Source: JBCBGF01 sp039193455 (lineage in GTDB: Bacteria; Pseudomonadota; Alphaproteobacteria; Rhodobacterales; Rhodobacteraceae). From it: a stretch of 64,000 nt of DNA. The stretch covers positions 124,001 to 188,000 of the forward strand of contig JBCCWO010000002.1 of the NCBI GenBank assembly GCA_039193455.1, read 5' to 3'. A model generated the notes under the pieces. That model saw nothing but the letters and a program-made list of their open reading frames with translations. It did not search any database and was not told the DNA's origin. The translations under genes were made by a program, and so were the position numbers. Positions 1 to 8,882 of this stretch are shown in pieces (positions within the stretch are counted from its first letter, which is position 1; each line of letters opens with the position of its first letter).

Positions 1-987
1 CGCGGCCTGCGCACCGTACCGCATCTGTGGCGCGTGGCGGCAGACATGGCCGAGCTTTGCCCCGACGCGCTGATGCTGCAATACGTCAACCCGATGGCGA
101 TCAACACCTGGGCGCTGGCCGAACGCTACCCGCACGTGCGCCAGGTGGGGCTGTGTCATTCGGTACAGAACACCGTCGAGGAGTTCGCCCATGACCTCGA
201 CCTGCCGCAGGACGAGATCCGCTATAGCGTGGCCGGGGTGAACCATGTGGCATTCTTCCTTGAGGTCAGCCACCAGGGCCGCGATCTCTACCCGCTTCTG
301 CGTGAGGGGTATCGCGCCGGGCGTATCCCCAAGCCGCCGCTCCACAACAAACGCTGCCCCAACAAGGTGCGGTATGAAGTGATGGACCATCTTGGGTATT
401 TCTGCACCGAAAGCTCCGAACACCTGGCCGAGTATGTGCCCTGGTTCATCAAGGACGGGCGCGTGGATCTGATCGAGACGTTCGGCATCCCGCTTGATGA
501 GTACCCCAAGCGCTGCGAGGAGCAGATGTCTGATTGGGCCTCACAAGCAACGGCCTATCGCAGCGCGATGGAGATCGAGGTGACCAAGAGCCACGAGTTT
601 GCGGCAGAGATGATGAACGCGATTGTCACCGACGCCCCCTACGTCGCCTATGGCAACCTGCCGAACCGGGGCCAGATCCCCCAGCTGCCCACCGGGGCCG
701 CGGTCGAGACGCCATGCCTTGTGAACGCAAACGGGGTACAGCCGTCCGTGGTGGAAGACATCCCGCCCCAGCTCGTCGCGCTCATGCGCACGCAAATAAA
801 TGTGCAAGAGCTGACGGTGCGCGCGCTTGTGGATGAGAATGTCGAGCACCTTTACCACGCCGCAATGATGGATCCGCACACGGCGGCGGAACTGGACCTG
901 CGCCAGATCCGGGCATTGGTGAGCGATCTGTTGGCCGCCCATGGTGACTGGGTCCCCGAATGGGCGCGGGTGCGGCGGGCGGCATGA
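1..987 (+). CDS. melA: GH4 family alpha-galactosidase (MelA-like), C-terminal part
   Basis: The reading frame is open from base 1, so the gene starts upstream and its N-terminal NAD-binding region is missing. The 328 visible residues carry family-4 glycosidase hallmarks: a YVNPMA segment, an LCHS segment whose Cys is the expected metal ligand, and GVNH whose His is the second ligand. GH4 enzymes are cytoplasmic NAD+/Mn2+-dependent hydrolases using a redox mechanism. Family members also include alpha-glucosidases and 6-phospho-glycosidases. I prefer alpha-galactosidase because all seven following genes complete a galactose pathway. Its stop codon overlaps the next start (ATGA), so the two are translationally coupled. 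Confidence 0.85.
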   Translation, partial: RGLRTVPHLWRVAADMAELCPDALMLQYVNPMAINTWALAERYPHVRQVGLCHSVQNTVEEFAHDLDLPQDEIRYSVAGVNHVAFFLEVSHQGRDLYPLLREGYRAGRIPKPPLHNKRCPNKVRYEVMDHLGYFCTESSEHLAEYVPWFIKDGRVDLIETFGIPLDEYPKRCEEQMSDWASQATAYRSAMEIEVTKSHEFAAEMMNAIVTDAPYVAYGNLPNRGQIPQLPTGAAVETPCLVNANGVQPSVVEDIPPQLVALMRTQINVQELTVRALVDENVEHLYHAAMMDPHTAAELDLRQIRALVSDLLAAHGDWVPEWARVRRAA

Positions 988-2690
988 CCAAGCGACGCTC
1001 TTCGAACTGGTACGGCAAGCTCGACAAGGACGGGTTCATTCATCGCTCCTGGATGAAGAACCAGGGCTTTCCCGACCATGTCTTTGACGGCCGCCCGGTC
1101 ATCGGGATCTGCAACACGTGGTCGGAACTGACACCGTGCAACCACGGGCTGCGCACATTGGCCGAGGGCGTGAAACGTGGGGTGTGGGAGGCCGGTGGGT
1201 TCCCCGTCGAGTTTCCCGTGATGAGCCTGGGCGAGACCCAGATGAAGCCCACGGCGATGCTGTTCCGCAACTTGCTCGCCATGGATGTCGAGGAATCGAT
1301 CCGGGCCTACGGGCTCGATGGCGTCGTGCTTCTGGGCGGTTGCGACAAGACCACACCGGGTCAGTTGATGGGGGCCGCCTCGGTGGATCTGCCGTCCATC
1401 GTCGTCTCATCCGGCCCGATGCTGAACGGCAAATATCGCGGGCAGGACATCGGTTCAGGCACCGATGTCTGGCGGTTTTCCGAGGCGGTGCGCGCGGGCG
1501 ATATGACGCTTGCCGATTTCATGGCCGCCGAGTCGGGCATGAGCCGCAGCGCAGGCGTGTGCATGACCATGGGCACGGCCTCGACGATGGCGAGCCTGGC
1601 CGAAGCCATGGGCATGGCCCTGCCCACCAACGCCGCCTTGCCTGCGGTCGATGCGCGGCGCATGGCCCTGGCCCATCATACGGGGCGGCGGATTGTCGAG
1701 ATGGTGGAAGAGGATCTCAAACCCTCGGACATCCTGACGCGCGGCGCCTTTGAGAATGCGATCCTGACCAATGCGGCGGTAGGGGGCTCCACCAATGCGG
1801 TGGTGCATCTTTTGGCTCTGGCGGGCCGCGTCGGTGTCGATCTGACGCTCAAGGATTTTGAAATCGGGGCCGAGGTGCCGCTGCTCGTCAACTGCATGCC
1901 GTCGGGCAAATACCTGATGGAGGACTTTGCCTATGCCGGTGGCGTACCCGTCGTCCTGCGAGAGCTGGGTGATCTGCTGCGCCCGGCGACAACGGTGCAG
2001 AACAAGGACATCCGGACCTATGCCGAGGGGGCCGAGAACTTCAACGACGACGTGATCCGGCCCATGTCGAATCCGCTGAAACCTGCCGCAGGCCTGCGTG
2101 TTCTGCGCGGGAACCTCGCGCCCGATGGCGCGATTATCAAGCCGTCTGCCGCCACCGATGCGCTGTTGGAACACGAGGCAGAGGCTTTCGTCTTTGAAGA
2201 CATCGAAGACCTGAAGGCCAATATCGACCGGGACGATCTGCCGGTGACGCCCGACACAATTCTGGTGCTCAAGGGCTGCGGCCCCAAGGGCTATCCCGGC
2301 ATGCCCGAGGTCGGCAACATGCCGATCCCCGCACGACTGGTCCGCGAAGGCGTGCGGGACATGATCCGTATCTCGGATGCGCGGATGTCCGGGACGGCCT
2401 ATGGCACGGTGATCCTGCATGTCGCGCCCGAGGCACAGGCGGGCGGGCCGCTGGCGCTTGTCAAAACGGGGGACCGGATCCGCGTCTCTGTAGCCAACGG
2501 CTCCCTTGAACTGTTGGTGGACGAGGCCGAGCTTGACGCGCGCCGCGCCGCCTGGGCGCCGGAGGCGCCGCAGTACCAGCGCGGCTATGCCCGGCTTTAC
2601 ATCGATCACGTCCTGCAAGCCGATCGCGGCGCCGATCTCGATTTTCTGGTGGGCAAGGATACCCGCATTCCGTGGAGGGAAAGCCACTGA
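984..2690 (+). CDS. IlvD/Edd-family aldonate dehydratase (galactonate/arabinonate type)
   Basis: This 568-residue protein belongs to the IlvD/Edd Fe-S dehydratases and closely resembles L-arabinonate dehydratases, which also accept D-galactonate and D-fuconate. All three cluster cysteines are present: Cys52 in TPCN, Cys120 in GGCDKTTPG and Cys193 in GVCMTMGTA. The RMSGTAYG segment holds the expected catalytic serine. In this operon it most likely turns D-galactonate into 2-keto-3-deoxygalactonate, replacing the enolase-type DgoD of enteric bacteria. I chose the ATG at 984 because it overlaps the melA stop as ATGA; the frame stays open upstream but matches nothing in the family. Substrate is inferred from context. 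A biosynthetic dihydroxyacid dehydratase is less likely. Confidence 0.87.
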   Translation: MTKRRSSNWYGKLDKDGFIHRSWMKNQGFPDHVFDGRPVIGICNTWSELTPCNHGLRTLAEGVKRGVWEAGGFPVEFPVMSLGETQMKPTAMLFRNLLAMDVEESIRAYGLDGVVLLGGCDKTTPGQLMGAASVDLPSIVVSSGPMLNGKYRGQDIGSGTDVWRFSEAVRAGDMTLADFMAAESGMSRSAGVCMTMGTASTMASLAEAMGMALPTNAALPAVDARRMALAHHTGRRIVEMVEEDLKPSDILTRGAFENAILTNAAVGGSTNAVVHLLALAGRVGVDLTLKDFEIGAEVPLLVNCMPSGKYLMEDFAYAGGVPVVLRELGDLLRPATTVQNKDIRTYAEGAENFNDDVIRPMSNPLKPAAGLRVLRGNLAPDGAIIKPSAATDALLEHEAEAFVFEDIEDLKANIDRDDLPVTPDTILVLKGCGPKGYPGMPEVGNMPIPARLVREGVRDMIRISDARMSGTAYGTVILHVAPEAQAGGPLALVKTGDRIRVSVANGSLELLVDEAELDARRAAWAPEAPQYQRGYARLYIDHVLQADRGADLDFLVGKDTRIPWRESH

Positions 2691-3457
2691 TGACCGAACC
2701 CCGTTTTCCCGACCTTGAGGGCGCGTCCGTGTTCATCACCGGGGGCGGTTCCGGCATTGGGGCGTTCCTCACCGACGGGTTCTTGGCCCAGGGGGCCAAT
2801 GTGGCCTTTGTCCAAAGGTCTGACGCCACGGGCTTCGTTGACGAGATGGCCGAGAAACACGGCCGCGCGCCCCTCTTCCTGACCTGCGACATCACCGATA
2901 TCGCACGTCTCAAAGCCTGTATTGCGGAAGCCGAGGCCGCGCACGGTCCCGTCACGGCGCTGGTCAACAATGCCGCCAACGACAAACGCCATACCACCGA
3001 AGAGGTGACAGAAGAGTTCTGGGACTGGAGCCAGGCGATCAACCTCAAAGCCTATTTCTTTGCCTGCCAGGCCGTGGTTGCCGGCATGCGGGCGGCGGGC
3101 GGCGGATCGATCATCAACTTCTCGTCGATCAGCTACATGATGGGCAACGCAGGCTATCCCGCCTACACCACCGCCAATTCCGGGATCAACGGCATGACCC
3201 GCTCGCTCGCGCGGGAGTTCGGGCCCGATCGCATCCGGGTCAACGCGCTGGCGCCAGGGTGGGTGCTGACGCAAAAGCAAAAGGATATGTGGGTCACAGA
3301 AGAGGGGCTTGCCGCGCATCTCGACCGGCAATGCCTGAAAGACACTCTGGCGCCGGAAGACATCGTGGGCGGCTGTCTGTTTCTGGCATCCAAGGCCAGC
3401 AAGATGATGACGGGCCAGTCGCTGGTGATCGATGGTGGTGTGGTGGTGACCGGCTGA
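2690..3457 (+). CDS. SDR-family sugar dehydrogenase, probable D-galactose 1-dehydrogenase
   Basis: This is a 255-residue classical short-chain dehydrogenase. The nucleotide-binding TGGGSGIG is at residues 17-24, NNAA at 93-96, the active-site Asn at 118, Ser at 146 and Tyr at 159. The canonical lysine of YxxxK is replaced by Asn163 (YTTAN, codon AAT at 3176-3178). The C-terminal part resembles Caulobacter-type XylB aldose dehydrogenases. In this operon it would oxidise galactose to galactonolactone with NAD(P)+. The ATG at 2690 overlaps the preceding TGA and has a GGAGGG Shine-Dalgarno about 10 bases upstream. The missing lysine leaves the exact activity open. Confidence 0.82.
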   Translation: MTEPRFPDLEGASVFITGGGSGIGAFLTDGFLAQGANVAFVQRSDATGFVDEMAEKHGRAPLFLTCDITDIARLKACIAEAEAAHGPVTALVNNAANDKRHTTEEVTEEFWDWSQAINLKAYFFACQAVVAGMRAAGGGSIINFSSISYMMGNAGYPAYTTANSGINGMTRSLAREFGPDRIRVNALAPGWVLTQKQKDMWVTEEGLAAHLDRQCLKDTLAPEDIVGGCLFLASKASKMMTGQSLVIDGGVVVTG

Positions 3458-4359
3458 TGGACGGGCTGGCTTGGATCGCGGTGGATTGGGGCACGTCGAA
3501 CTGCCGGGCCTGGGCCATGGGTGCGGACGATTCTGTGTTGGCCAGTGCGACCTCGGATCAGGGCATGGGCACGCTCAAGCGCGACGGGTTCGAGCCTGCG
3601 CTGCTCACTCTGATCGGGCCTTGGTTGGGGCAGGCGCCGGTCGAGGTGGTGGCCTGCGGCATGGTCGGTTCGCGGCAGGGCTGGGCCGAGGCCAGCTATC
3701 GTGCGGTGCCCTGTCCGCCCGTGGATCAGCCGCTCACCCAGGTGACCGCCCAGGATCCGCGCCTGCGCGTGCGCATCGTGCCGGGCCTTCGGCAGGACAC
3801 GCCGCCGGACGTTATGCGGGGCGAGGAAACCCAGATCGCGGGCTGGCTGGCGGCTCAGCCCGATTTCGACGGTGTCCTTTGCCTGCCCGGAACGCATGCG
3901 AAGTGGGTTCAGGTCTCGGCGGGCGAGGTGGTGAGCTTTCGCACCTACCTGACGGGTGAGATGTTTGCCGCCCTCTCCGACCACACGGTGCTGCGCCATT
4001 CGCTGGGTCCGGGCTGGGACGCGGACGCGTTTGACGAGGCGGTGTCGTCTGCCATGGCCCACCCCGAGCGTGTGGCCAATCGCCTATTTACGATCCGGGC
4101 CGAAAGCCTGCTGTCGGGTCTGGCCCCGGCTCAGGCCATCGCACGCCTGTCGGGCCTTTTGATCGGAGCCGAACTGGCCGGGGCCCGCCCCTATTGGCTG
4201 GGTCAGAATGTGGTGATCATCGGTGCCGGGCGGATCGCCACACACTACAAGACCGCCCTTGCCGAGCAGGGCGTGGTGGCCCAGGTGGCCGCCGCGGATG
4301 AGATGACGCGGTCGGGGCTCGCCTCGCTGCGCCGGGAACTTGCCGAGGTGTCCCCATGA
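3457..4359 (+). CDS. dgoK: 2-dehydro-3-deoxygalactonokinase
   Basis: The 300-residue protein begins with IAVDWGTSNCRAW, the phosphate-binding start typical of the DgoK family. It also has the internal GxxEETQIAGWL and LPGTHAKWV segments of this kinase. It phosphorylates 2-keto-3-deoxy-D-galactonate with ATP in the cytoplasm to give the 6-phosphate, the third step of the De Ley-Doudoroff pathway. The ATG at 3457 shares its A with the TGA of the dehydrogenase gene. An in-frame extension upstream lies inside that gene and was not accepted. Its stop overlaps dgoA by four bases, which supports a fixed protein ratio of kinase and aldolase. Confidence 0.93.
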   Translation: MDGLAWIAVDWGTSNCRAWAMGADDSVLASATSDQGMGTLKRDGFEPALLTLIGPWLGQAPVEVVACGMVGSRQGWAEASYRAVPCPPVDQPLTQVTAQDPRLRVRIVPGLRQDTPPDVMRGEETQIAGWLAAQPDFDGVLCLPGTHAKWVQVSAGEVVSFRTYLTGEMFAALSDHTVLRHSLGPGWDADAFDEAVSSAMAHPERVANRLFTIRAESLLSGLAPAQAIARLSGLLIGAELAGARPYWLGQNVVIIGAGRIATHYKTALAEQGVVAQVAAADEMTRSGLASLRRELAEVSP

Positions 4360-4961
4360 GCCGCCCCTTGATTGCCATTCTGCGCGGGATCGAACCGGAA
4401 GAGGCGGTGGCAATCGCAACCGCCTTGATCGATGCGGGCATCGACCGGATCGAGGTGCCGTTGAACTCGCCCAAACCGCTCGACAGCATCGCCGCCATGG
4501 CCGACACGCTGGGCGAGCGCGCCCTGATCGGCGCGGGGACGGTGCTGAACGCCGCAGCAGTGCGGGATGTGGCCGGGGCAGGGGGCAAACTGATCGTGTC
4601 GCCCAATTGCGATGCCGACGTGATCCGCGAGACCAAGAAGCACGATTTGCAAAGCTTCCCGGGCGTGCTGACCCCCAGCGAATGCTTTGCCGCGCTAAAC
4701 GCTGGGGCCGATGGATTAAAGGTGTTTCCGGCGTTCCAGATGGGCACCGACGGTCTTGTCGCCCTGCGCGCCGTCCTCCCTTACGAGACCAAGGTCTATA
4801 TGGTCGGTGGTGTCGGGCCGAAAAACTTCGTCGACTGGCGCCGCGCGGGGGCAGATGGCTTTGGCCTTGGCACATCGCTCTACCGCCCCGGCGTCGATGC
4901 CGCCACGGTCACGGTCCATGCGCGCGCCGCGGTGCAGGCCTGGGACGTCGCCGATCAATGA
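4356..4961 (+). CDS. dgoA: 2-dehydro-3-deoxy-6-phosphogalactonate aldolase
   Basis: This 201-residue protein has the class I KDPG/KDPGal aldolase fold. It carries LIAILRGIEPEEA at the N terminus with the usual glutamate region, IGAGTVLN, and GLKVFPAFQMG with the Schiff-base lysine region. It cleaves 2-keto-3-deoxy-6-phosphogalactonate to pyruvate and D-glyceraldehyde-3-phosphate. The pairing with dgoK selects the galactonate aldolase over the gluconate (Eda) version. Start and stop both overlap neighbouring genes by four bases (ATGA). It is the final enzyme of the pathway, so carbon leaves this cluster as pyruvate and triose phosphate. Confidence 0.93.
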   Translation: MSRPLIAILRGIEPEEAVAIATALIDAGIDRIEVPLNSPKPLDSIAAMADTLGERALIGAGTVLNAAAVRDVAGAGGKLIVSPNCDADVIRETKKHDLQSFPGVLTPSECFAALNAGADGLKVFPAFQMGTDGLVALRAVLPYETKVYMVGGVGPKNFVDWRRAGADGFGLGTSLYRPGVDAATVTVHARAAVQAWDVADQ

Positions 4962-5821
4962 GCGCCACGGTCTTTGACGCCACCCAATGCCATCTGGGCG
5001 AAGGCCCGTTGTGGCACCCGCTGCGCAAACAGCTTTACTGGTTCGACATCGTGCAGTTCCGGCTTCACACGCGCGAAGATGGCGCGACACGCACCTGGCA
5101 GTTTGAGGAACATGTCTCCGCCGCCGGATGGATCGACGCGACGCGTCTGCTCATCGCCTCGGAAACGCGGCTCTTTGCATTCGATCTGACAAGCGGTGCG
5201 TCAGAAGACGTTTGCGCGCTTGAGGCCGACACGCCCGCCACCCGGTCCAACGATGGCCGCGCCGACCCCTGGGGCGGGTTCTGGATCGGAACCATGGGAA
5301 AGGGCGCCGAGGACGGGGCCGGGGCGATCTATCGCTACTATCGGGGCGAGTTGCGGCGGCTCTACCACCCGATCACGATCACAAACGCGATCTGCTTTTC
5401 GCCAGACCGTCGCTTTGCCTACTACGCTGACACCGCGACGGCCGTGGTCATGCGGCAGGCGCTAGACGCTGACGACGGCTGGCCCGCTGGGTCGCCCGAA
5501 CCCTGGCTCGATCTGAGCGCCGAGGGGCTCAACCCCGATGGGGCGGTGGTCGATGCCGATGGCAACTTCTGGAACGCGCAATGGGGTGCCCGGCGCGTGG
5601 CCTGCTATGCGCCCGATGCCATATTCCTGCGCAGCGTTGCCTTTCCGGCCGCCCATACGTCCTGCCCGGCCTTTGGCGGACCGGATCTGACGACGCTGTA
5701 CTGCACCTCTGCGCGGCAGGGCCTGTCGGCCGAAACGCTTGCCGAAACCCCCGACCATGGCCGCACCTTCGCGGTGCCCGGCATCGCACGCGGTCAGGCG
5801 GAACATCAGGTGATCCTGTGA
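4958..5821 (+). CDS. SMP-30/gluconolactonase-family sugar lactonase
   Basis: The 287-residue protein is a six-bladed beta-propeller lactonase of the SMP-30/LRE family. The metal-binding glutamate is in LGEGPLW near residue 15, an Asn is in RSNDGRADPWGGFW and an Asp in NPDGAVVDADG. It should hydrolyse galactono-1,4- or 1,5-lactone to galactonate, linking the dehydrogenase and the dehydratase encoded upstream. The ATG at 4958 overlaps the dgoA stop as ATGA, and the long in-frame extension inside dgoA was rejected. Exact sugar preference cannot be read from sequence; galactonolactone is inferred from the operon. Confidence 0.87.
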   Translation: MSATVFDATQCHLGEGPLWHPLRKQLYWFDIVQFRLHTREDGATRTWQFEEHVSAAGWIDATRLLIASETRLFAFDLTSGASEDVCALEADTPATRSNDGRADPWGGFWIGTMGKGAEDGAGAIYRYYRGELRRLYHPITITNAICFSPDRRFAYYADTATAVVMRQALDADDGWPAGSPEPWLDLSAEGLNPDGAVVDADGNFWNAQWGARRVACYAPDAIFLRSVAFPAAHTSCPAFGGPDLTTLYCTSARQGLSAETLAETPDHGRTFAVPGIARGQAEHQVIL

Positions 5822-7719
5822 CCCCCTCGCTTGGCGTTTGCTACTACCCCGAACACTGGCCCGAAGACATCTGGGCCGAGGACGCCCGCCGCATGGTCGA
5901 AACCGGACTACGCTGGGTGCGGATTGGTGAATTTGCCTGGTCACGGCTCGAGCCGAGCCCCGGGAACTACAGCTTTGACTGGCTCGACCGGGCCATTCAG
6001 ACGTTGGGCGAGGCGGGGTTGCGCGTCATCCTCGGCACACCCACGGCCACGCCGCCGCGCTGGATGCTGAATCGCCACCCGAACATGCTGGCTCTCGATG
6101 CCCAGGGCCGCCCCCGTGGCTTTGGCTCCAGACGCCATTACTGCTTCAGCCACCAGGGTTATCAGGACGATTGCGCGCGCATCGTGACCGAACTGGCCCG
6201 ACGCTATGGCCGCAACCCTCACATCCACGCCTGGCAGACCGATAACGAATACGGCTGCCACGCCACCACGCTGTCCTACTCTCCCGCAGCGCGCGAGGGC
6301 TTCCGCGATTGGCTGGCCCAGCGCTACCAATCCATCGACGCGCTCAACCGGGCCTGGGGCAATGTGTTCTGGTCGATGGACTATGCCAGCTTTGACGAGA
6401 TCGACCTGCCAAACCTGACCGTGACCGAGCCCAACCCGTCCCATGTGATGGATTTCCGGCGCTTTTCCTCAGACCAGGTGGTTCGGTTCAACAAGCGCCA
6501 GACCGATATCCTGCGCGCCCATACCGACGCCCCGCTCATTCACAACTACATGGGGCGCGAGCTCGATTTCGATCACTTTGCGGTGGGTGCCGATCTCGAT
6601 ATCGCAAGCTGGGACAGCTATCCCGTGGGTTTTCTGTCCGACAGGTTGGAAGAGCCTCCCGAGCACAAGGCCCGCTTTCTGCGCCAGGGCGATCCGGACA
6701 TGCAGGCGTTTCACCACGATCTCTACCGCGCCGTGGGCCGGGGGCGCTGGTGGGTGATGGAACAGCAACCGGGTCCGGTGAACTGGGCGCCCTACAACCC
6801 CGTGCCGCTGCCGGGTATGCCCCGTCTCTGGGCGTGGGAGGCGTTTGCCCATGGCGCGGAAACCGTCTGCTACTTTCGCTGGCGGCAGGCGCCCTTTGCG
6901 CAGGAACAGATGCATGCGGGCCTTTTGCGCCCCGATAGCGCGCCGTCCCCGGCTTTGGCCGAAGCGGCAGCTGTCGCCGACGAATTGCAGGAACTCGGTT
7001 CGCTTGCCCCCGCTAAGGCGCCGGTTGCGATCCTGTTCGATTATGCCTCGCAATGGGCGTGGGAGACGCAGCCGCAGGGCGCAGACTTTGACTATTTCCG
7101 GCTTGTACTGACCGCCTATCGCGCGCTGCGCCGGGCGGGTCTCTCGGTCGACATTCTGCCGCTCGACAGCCCCGCGGTTACTGATTACGCGCTGGTCCTC
7201 GGCCCGGGGATCCCGACGGTGCCGGACGACGTGCTGGCCCTGCTCGCGGCGCATCCGGGTCACGTCATTCTCGGTCCGCGCACCAATGCCAAGACCCGCG
7301 ATATGCAGATCCCGGTGCCACTGCCGCCCGGCGTGCCGGGGCTTGAGGCAATGGTGACCGAGGTCGACAGCATCCCGCCCACAGTCAAAATCCCGATCAC
7401 CGGCGGCGGTGCCTTTCATCACTGGTTTGAGCATCTTGCGCCCTCGTCGCAGGCCGTTTGGCATACGGAAGATGGCCGCCCCGCAACCGTGCGCGGGGGC
7501 GCGATCAGCTATCTGGCCGGCTGGCCCGACACGACGCTCTGGGACCGGATCATCGCAGAGGCCTGCGCGGCGGAGGGTATCGCGCGCACCCCCGTGCCCG
7601 AAGGTCTGCGCCTGCGCGATACACGCGACTACAGATTTGCCTTCAACTACAATGCAGAACCTGTCACGTTCGAGGGTGTAACGCTTCCGGCGGCTGGGGT
7701 GCATTGGTGGCGGAAATAG
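5818..7719 (+). CDS. GH42 beta-galactosidase
   Basis: This 633-residue protein matches bacterial glycoside hydrolase family 42 in length and motifs. It starts LGVCYYPEHWPE and has the acid/base glutamate at residue 144 in TDNEYG. The likely nucleophile is Glu315 in VMEQQPGPVNWAP. A glutamine-amidotransferase-like trimerisation domain and a small beta domain follow. No signal peptide is visible, so it acts in the cytoplasm on lactose-type beta-galactosides taken up by a transporter. The start is GTG at 5818, overlapping the lactonase stop as GTGA. With melA it lets the operon handle both anomeric galactosides. Confidence 0.93.
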   Translation: MTPSLGVCYYPEHWPEDIWAEDARRMVETGLRWVRIGEFAWSRLEPSPGNYSFDWLDRAIQTLGEAGLRVILGTPTATPPRWMLNRHPNMLALDAQGRPRGFGSRRHYCFSHQGYQDDCARIVTELARRYGRNPHIHAWQTDNEYGCHATTLSYSPAAREGFRDWLAQRYQSIDALNRAWGNVFWSMDYASFDEIDLPNLTVTEPNPSHVMDFRRFSSDQVVRFNKRQTDILRAHTDAPLIHNYMGRELDFDHFAVGADLDIASWDSYPVGFLSDRLEEPPEHKARFLRQGDPDMQAFHHDLYRAVGRGRWWVMEQQPGPVNWAPYNPVPLPGMPRLWAWEAFAHGAETVCYFRWRQAPFAQEQMHAGLLRPDSAPSPALAEAAAVADELQELGSLAPAKAPVAILFDYASQWAWETQPQGADFDYFRLVLTAYRALRRAGLSVDILPLDSPAVTDYALVLGPGIPTVPDDVLALLAAHPGHVILGPRTNAKTRDMQIPVPLPPGVPGLEAMVTEVDSIPPTVKIPITGGGAFHHWFEHLAPSSQAVWHTEDGRPATVRGGAISYLAGWPDTTLWDRIIAEACAAEGIARTPVPEGLRLRDTRDYRFAFNYNAEPVTFEGVTLPAAGVHWWRK

Positions 7720-8642
7720 ACTTCTTCGGACACACCCATGACGGCAGGGATGTCCATGTGGTGCGGTTGGCGCAAGGGGGAATGCGGGTCGAGTTTCTGA
7801 CCTATGGCGCGCGCATCCACGGGCTGAGCATCGGCGCCTCGCCGAACATGGCCGGGCACGCCATCGACCTGTCGAGCTATGAAAGCACAGCCCTCTACAC
7901 CGGCGCGATCGTCGCGCCTGTGATCAATCGGATCGCCGGGGGCGCTGCGGATATCGGCGGCAGGCGCTATCAGTTTGAGCTGAACGAACACGGCCGCAAC
8001 ACCCTGCATTCGGGCCATACCGGGACCCAGGCCCGTGTGTGGCAGATCGCCGAATACGGGCGCGATTGGGTGACCTTTGCGGTCATGCTGCAGGACGGCG
8101 AAGGTGGGTTTCCCGGCGTCCGGGTGATCCGCGTCACCTATCGCTTGCTCACCGATTGCATGTTGCAGGTCCGGATCGAGGCGCGCACCGACGCGCCCAC
8201 GCTTATGAACCCTGCGCTTCACAGCCAGTGGAATCTCGATGGCAGCGACCTTTGGACGGGGCACCGGTTGAGCGTGGCCGCCCGGCGTTACCTGCCGATC
8301 ACCGCCGAAAAGATCCCGACGGGCCAGGTGGCCGAAGTCACCGGAACCCCGTTCGATCTGCGGGGGCTCAAGGCGCCGGACCCGGGGCTGGATCACAACT
8401 ATTGCTTTCCCGCCAACGCAACCACGCCGGTGCCGGTGGCCGACCTGGTGGGGCGCTCGGGGCGGCGGCTGCGGGTGTACTCGGACGCACCCGGGCTGCA
8501 GGTCTATTGCGGGGGCTTGTCCTCGATCGCGCTTGAACCGCAGATGTGGCCCGATGCCCCGCACCACGAGGATTTCCCATCGATCCTGCTGATGCCGGAT
8601 CAGATCTTTCGCCAGGAAAGCCATTACCTTTTCGATATTTAA
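7707..8642 (+). CDS. Aldose 1-epimerase (galactose mutarotase)
   Basis: The 311-residue product is a GalM-like beta-sandwich epimerase. It has NTLHSGHTG for the first catalytic His region, a PGLDHNYCF segment corresponding to the usual sugar-binding Asp-His, and IALEPQMWPDAPHH with the catalytic glutamate. It interconverts the alpha and beta anomers of galactose, supplying the form used by the 1-dehydrogenase. The GTG at 7707 overlaps the GH42 gene by 13 bases; a TTG one codon earlier is possible. It ends the coupled series. The reading frame continues past its TAA directly into the cydB fragment. Confidence 0.87.
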   Translation: MAEIDFFGHTHDGRDVHVVRLAQGGMRVEFLTYGARIHGLSIGASPNMAGHAIDLSSYESTALYTGAIVAPVINRIAGGAADIGGRRYQFELNEHGRNTLHSGHTGTQARVWQIAEYGRDWVTFAVMLQDGEGGFPGVRVIRVTYRLLTDCMLQVRIEARTDAPTLMNPALHSQWNLDGSDLWTGHRLSVAARRYLPITAEKIPTGQVAEVTGTPFDLRGLKAPDPGLDHNYCFPANATTPVPVADLVGRSGRRLRVYSDAPGLQVYCGGLSSIALEPQMWPDAPHHEDFPSILLMPDQIFRQESHYLFDI

Positions 8643-8882
8643 GGCCTGCGCCGCTTGCCGGCCCCAGATGACCGCTGGTCCTGGGCGCCCTTCGCCGCGT
8701 CCATCGCGCTGTTCACGCTTGCCTTCCTCGGGATGGCCTACAGCTTCTACCCCTATGTCGTGCCGGAGATGACCACGATCTATGAGGCCGCGAGTGCTCC
8801 CGAAAGTCTGATCATCATCCTGGCGGGTACGATCTTCGTGTTGCCAGCGATCATGGGCTACACGGTGCTGAGTTACGAGTGA
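8643..8882 (+). pseudogene. cydB: C-terminal remnant of cytochrome bd oxidase subunit II
   Basis: Directly after the epimerase stop, and in the same frame, come about 79 codons that read like the last third of CydB. They show two hydrophobic stretches with YSFYPYVVP, a TIYEAASAPESL-like segment, and LPAIMGYTVLSY. In CydB the tail continues with a WVFRGK-type motif, but here a stop follows at SYE. There is no ATG or clear ribosome site, only a TTG at 8655. No cydA lies nearby. I read it as debris of a lost or moved cydAB locus rather than a working gene, although expression of a two-helix peptide cannot be excluded. Its end overlaps the convergent SnoaL-like gene by 10 bp. Confidence 0.75.

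Noticed and set aside
960..983. Longer N terminus of the IlvD/Edd dehydratase
   Set aside because: The added residues are Gly/Ala filler from the melA tail; the ATGA overlap at 984 is the better start.
8655..8882. Functional small membrane protein gene
   Set aside because: The match to the CydB C terminus and lack of a start signal make a gene remnant more likely, though not certain.
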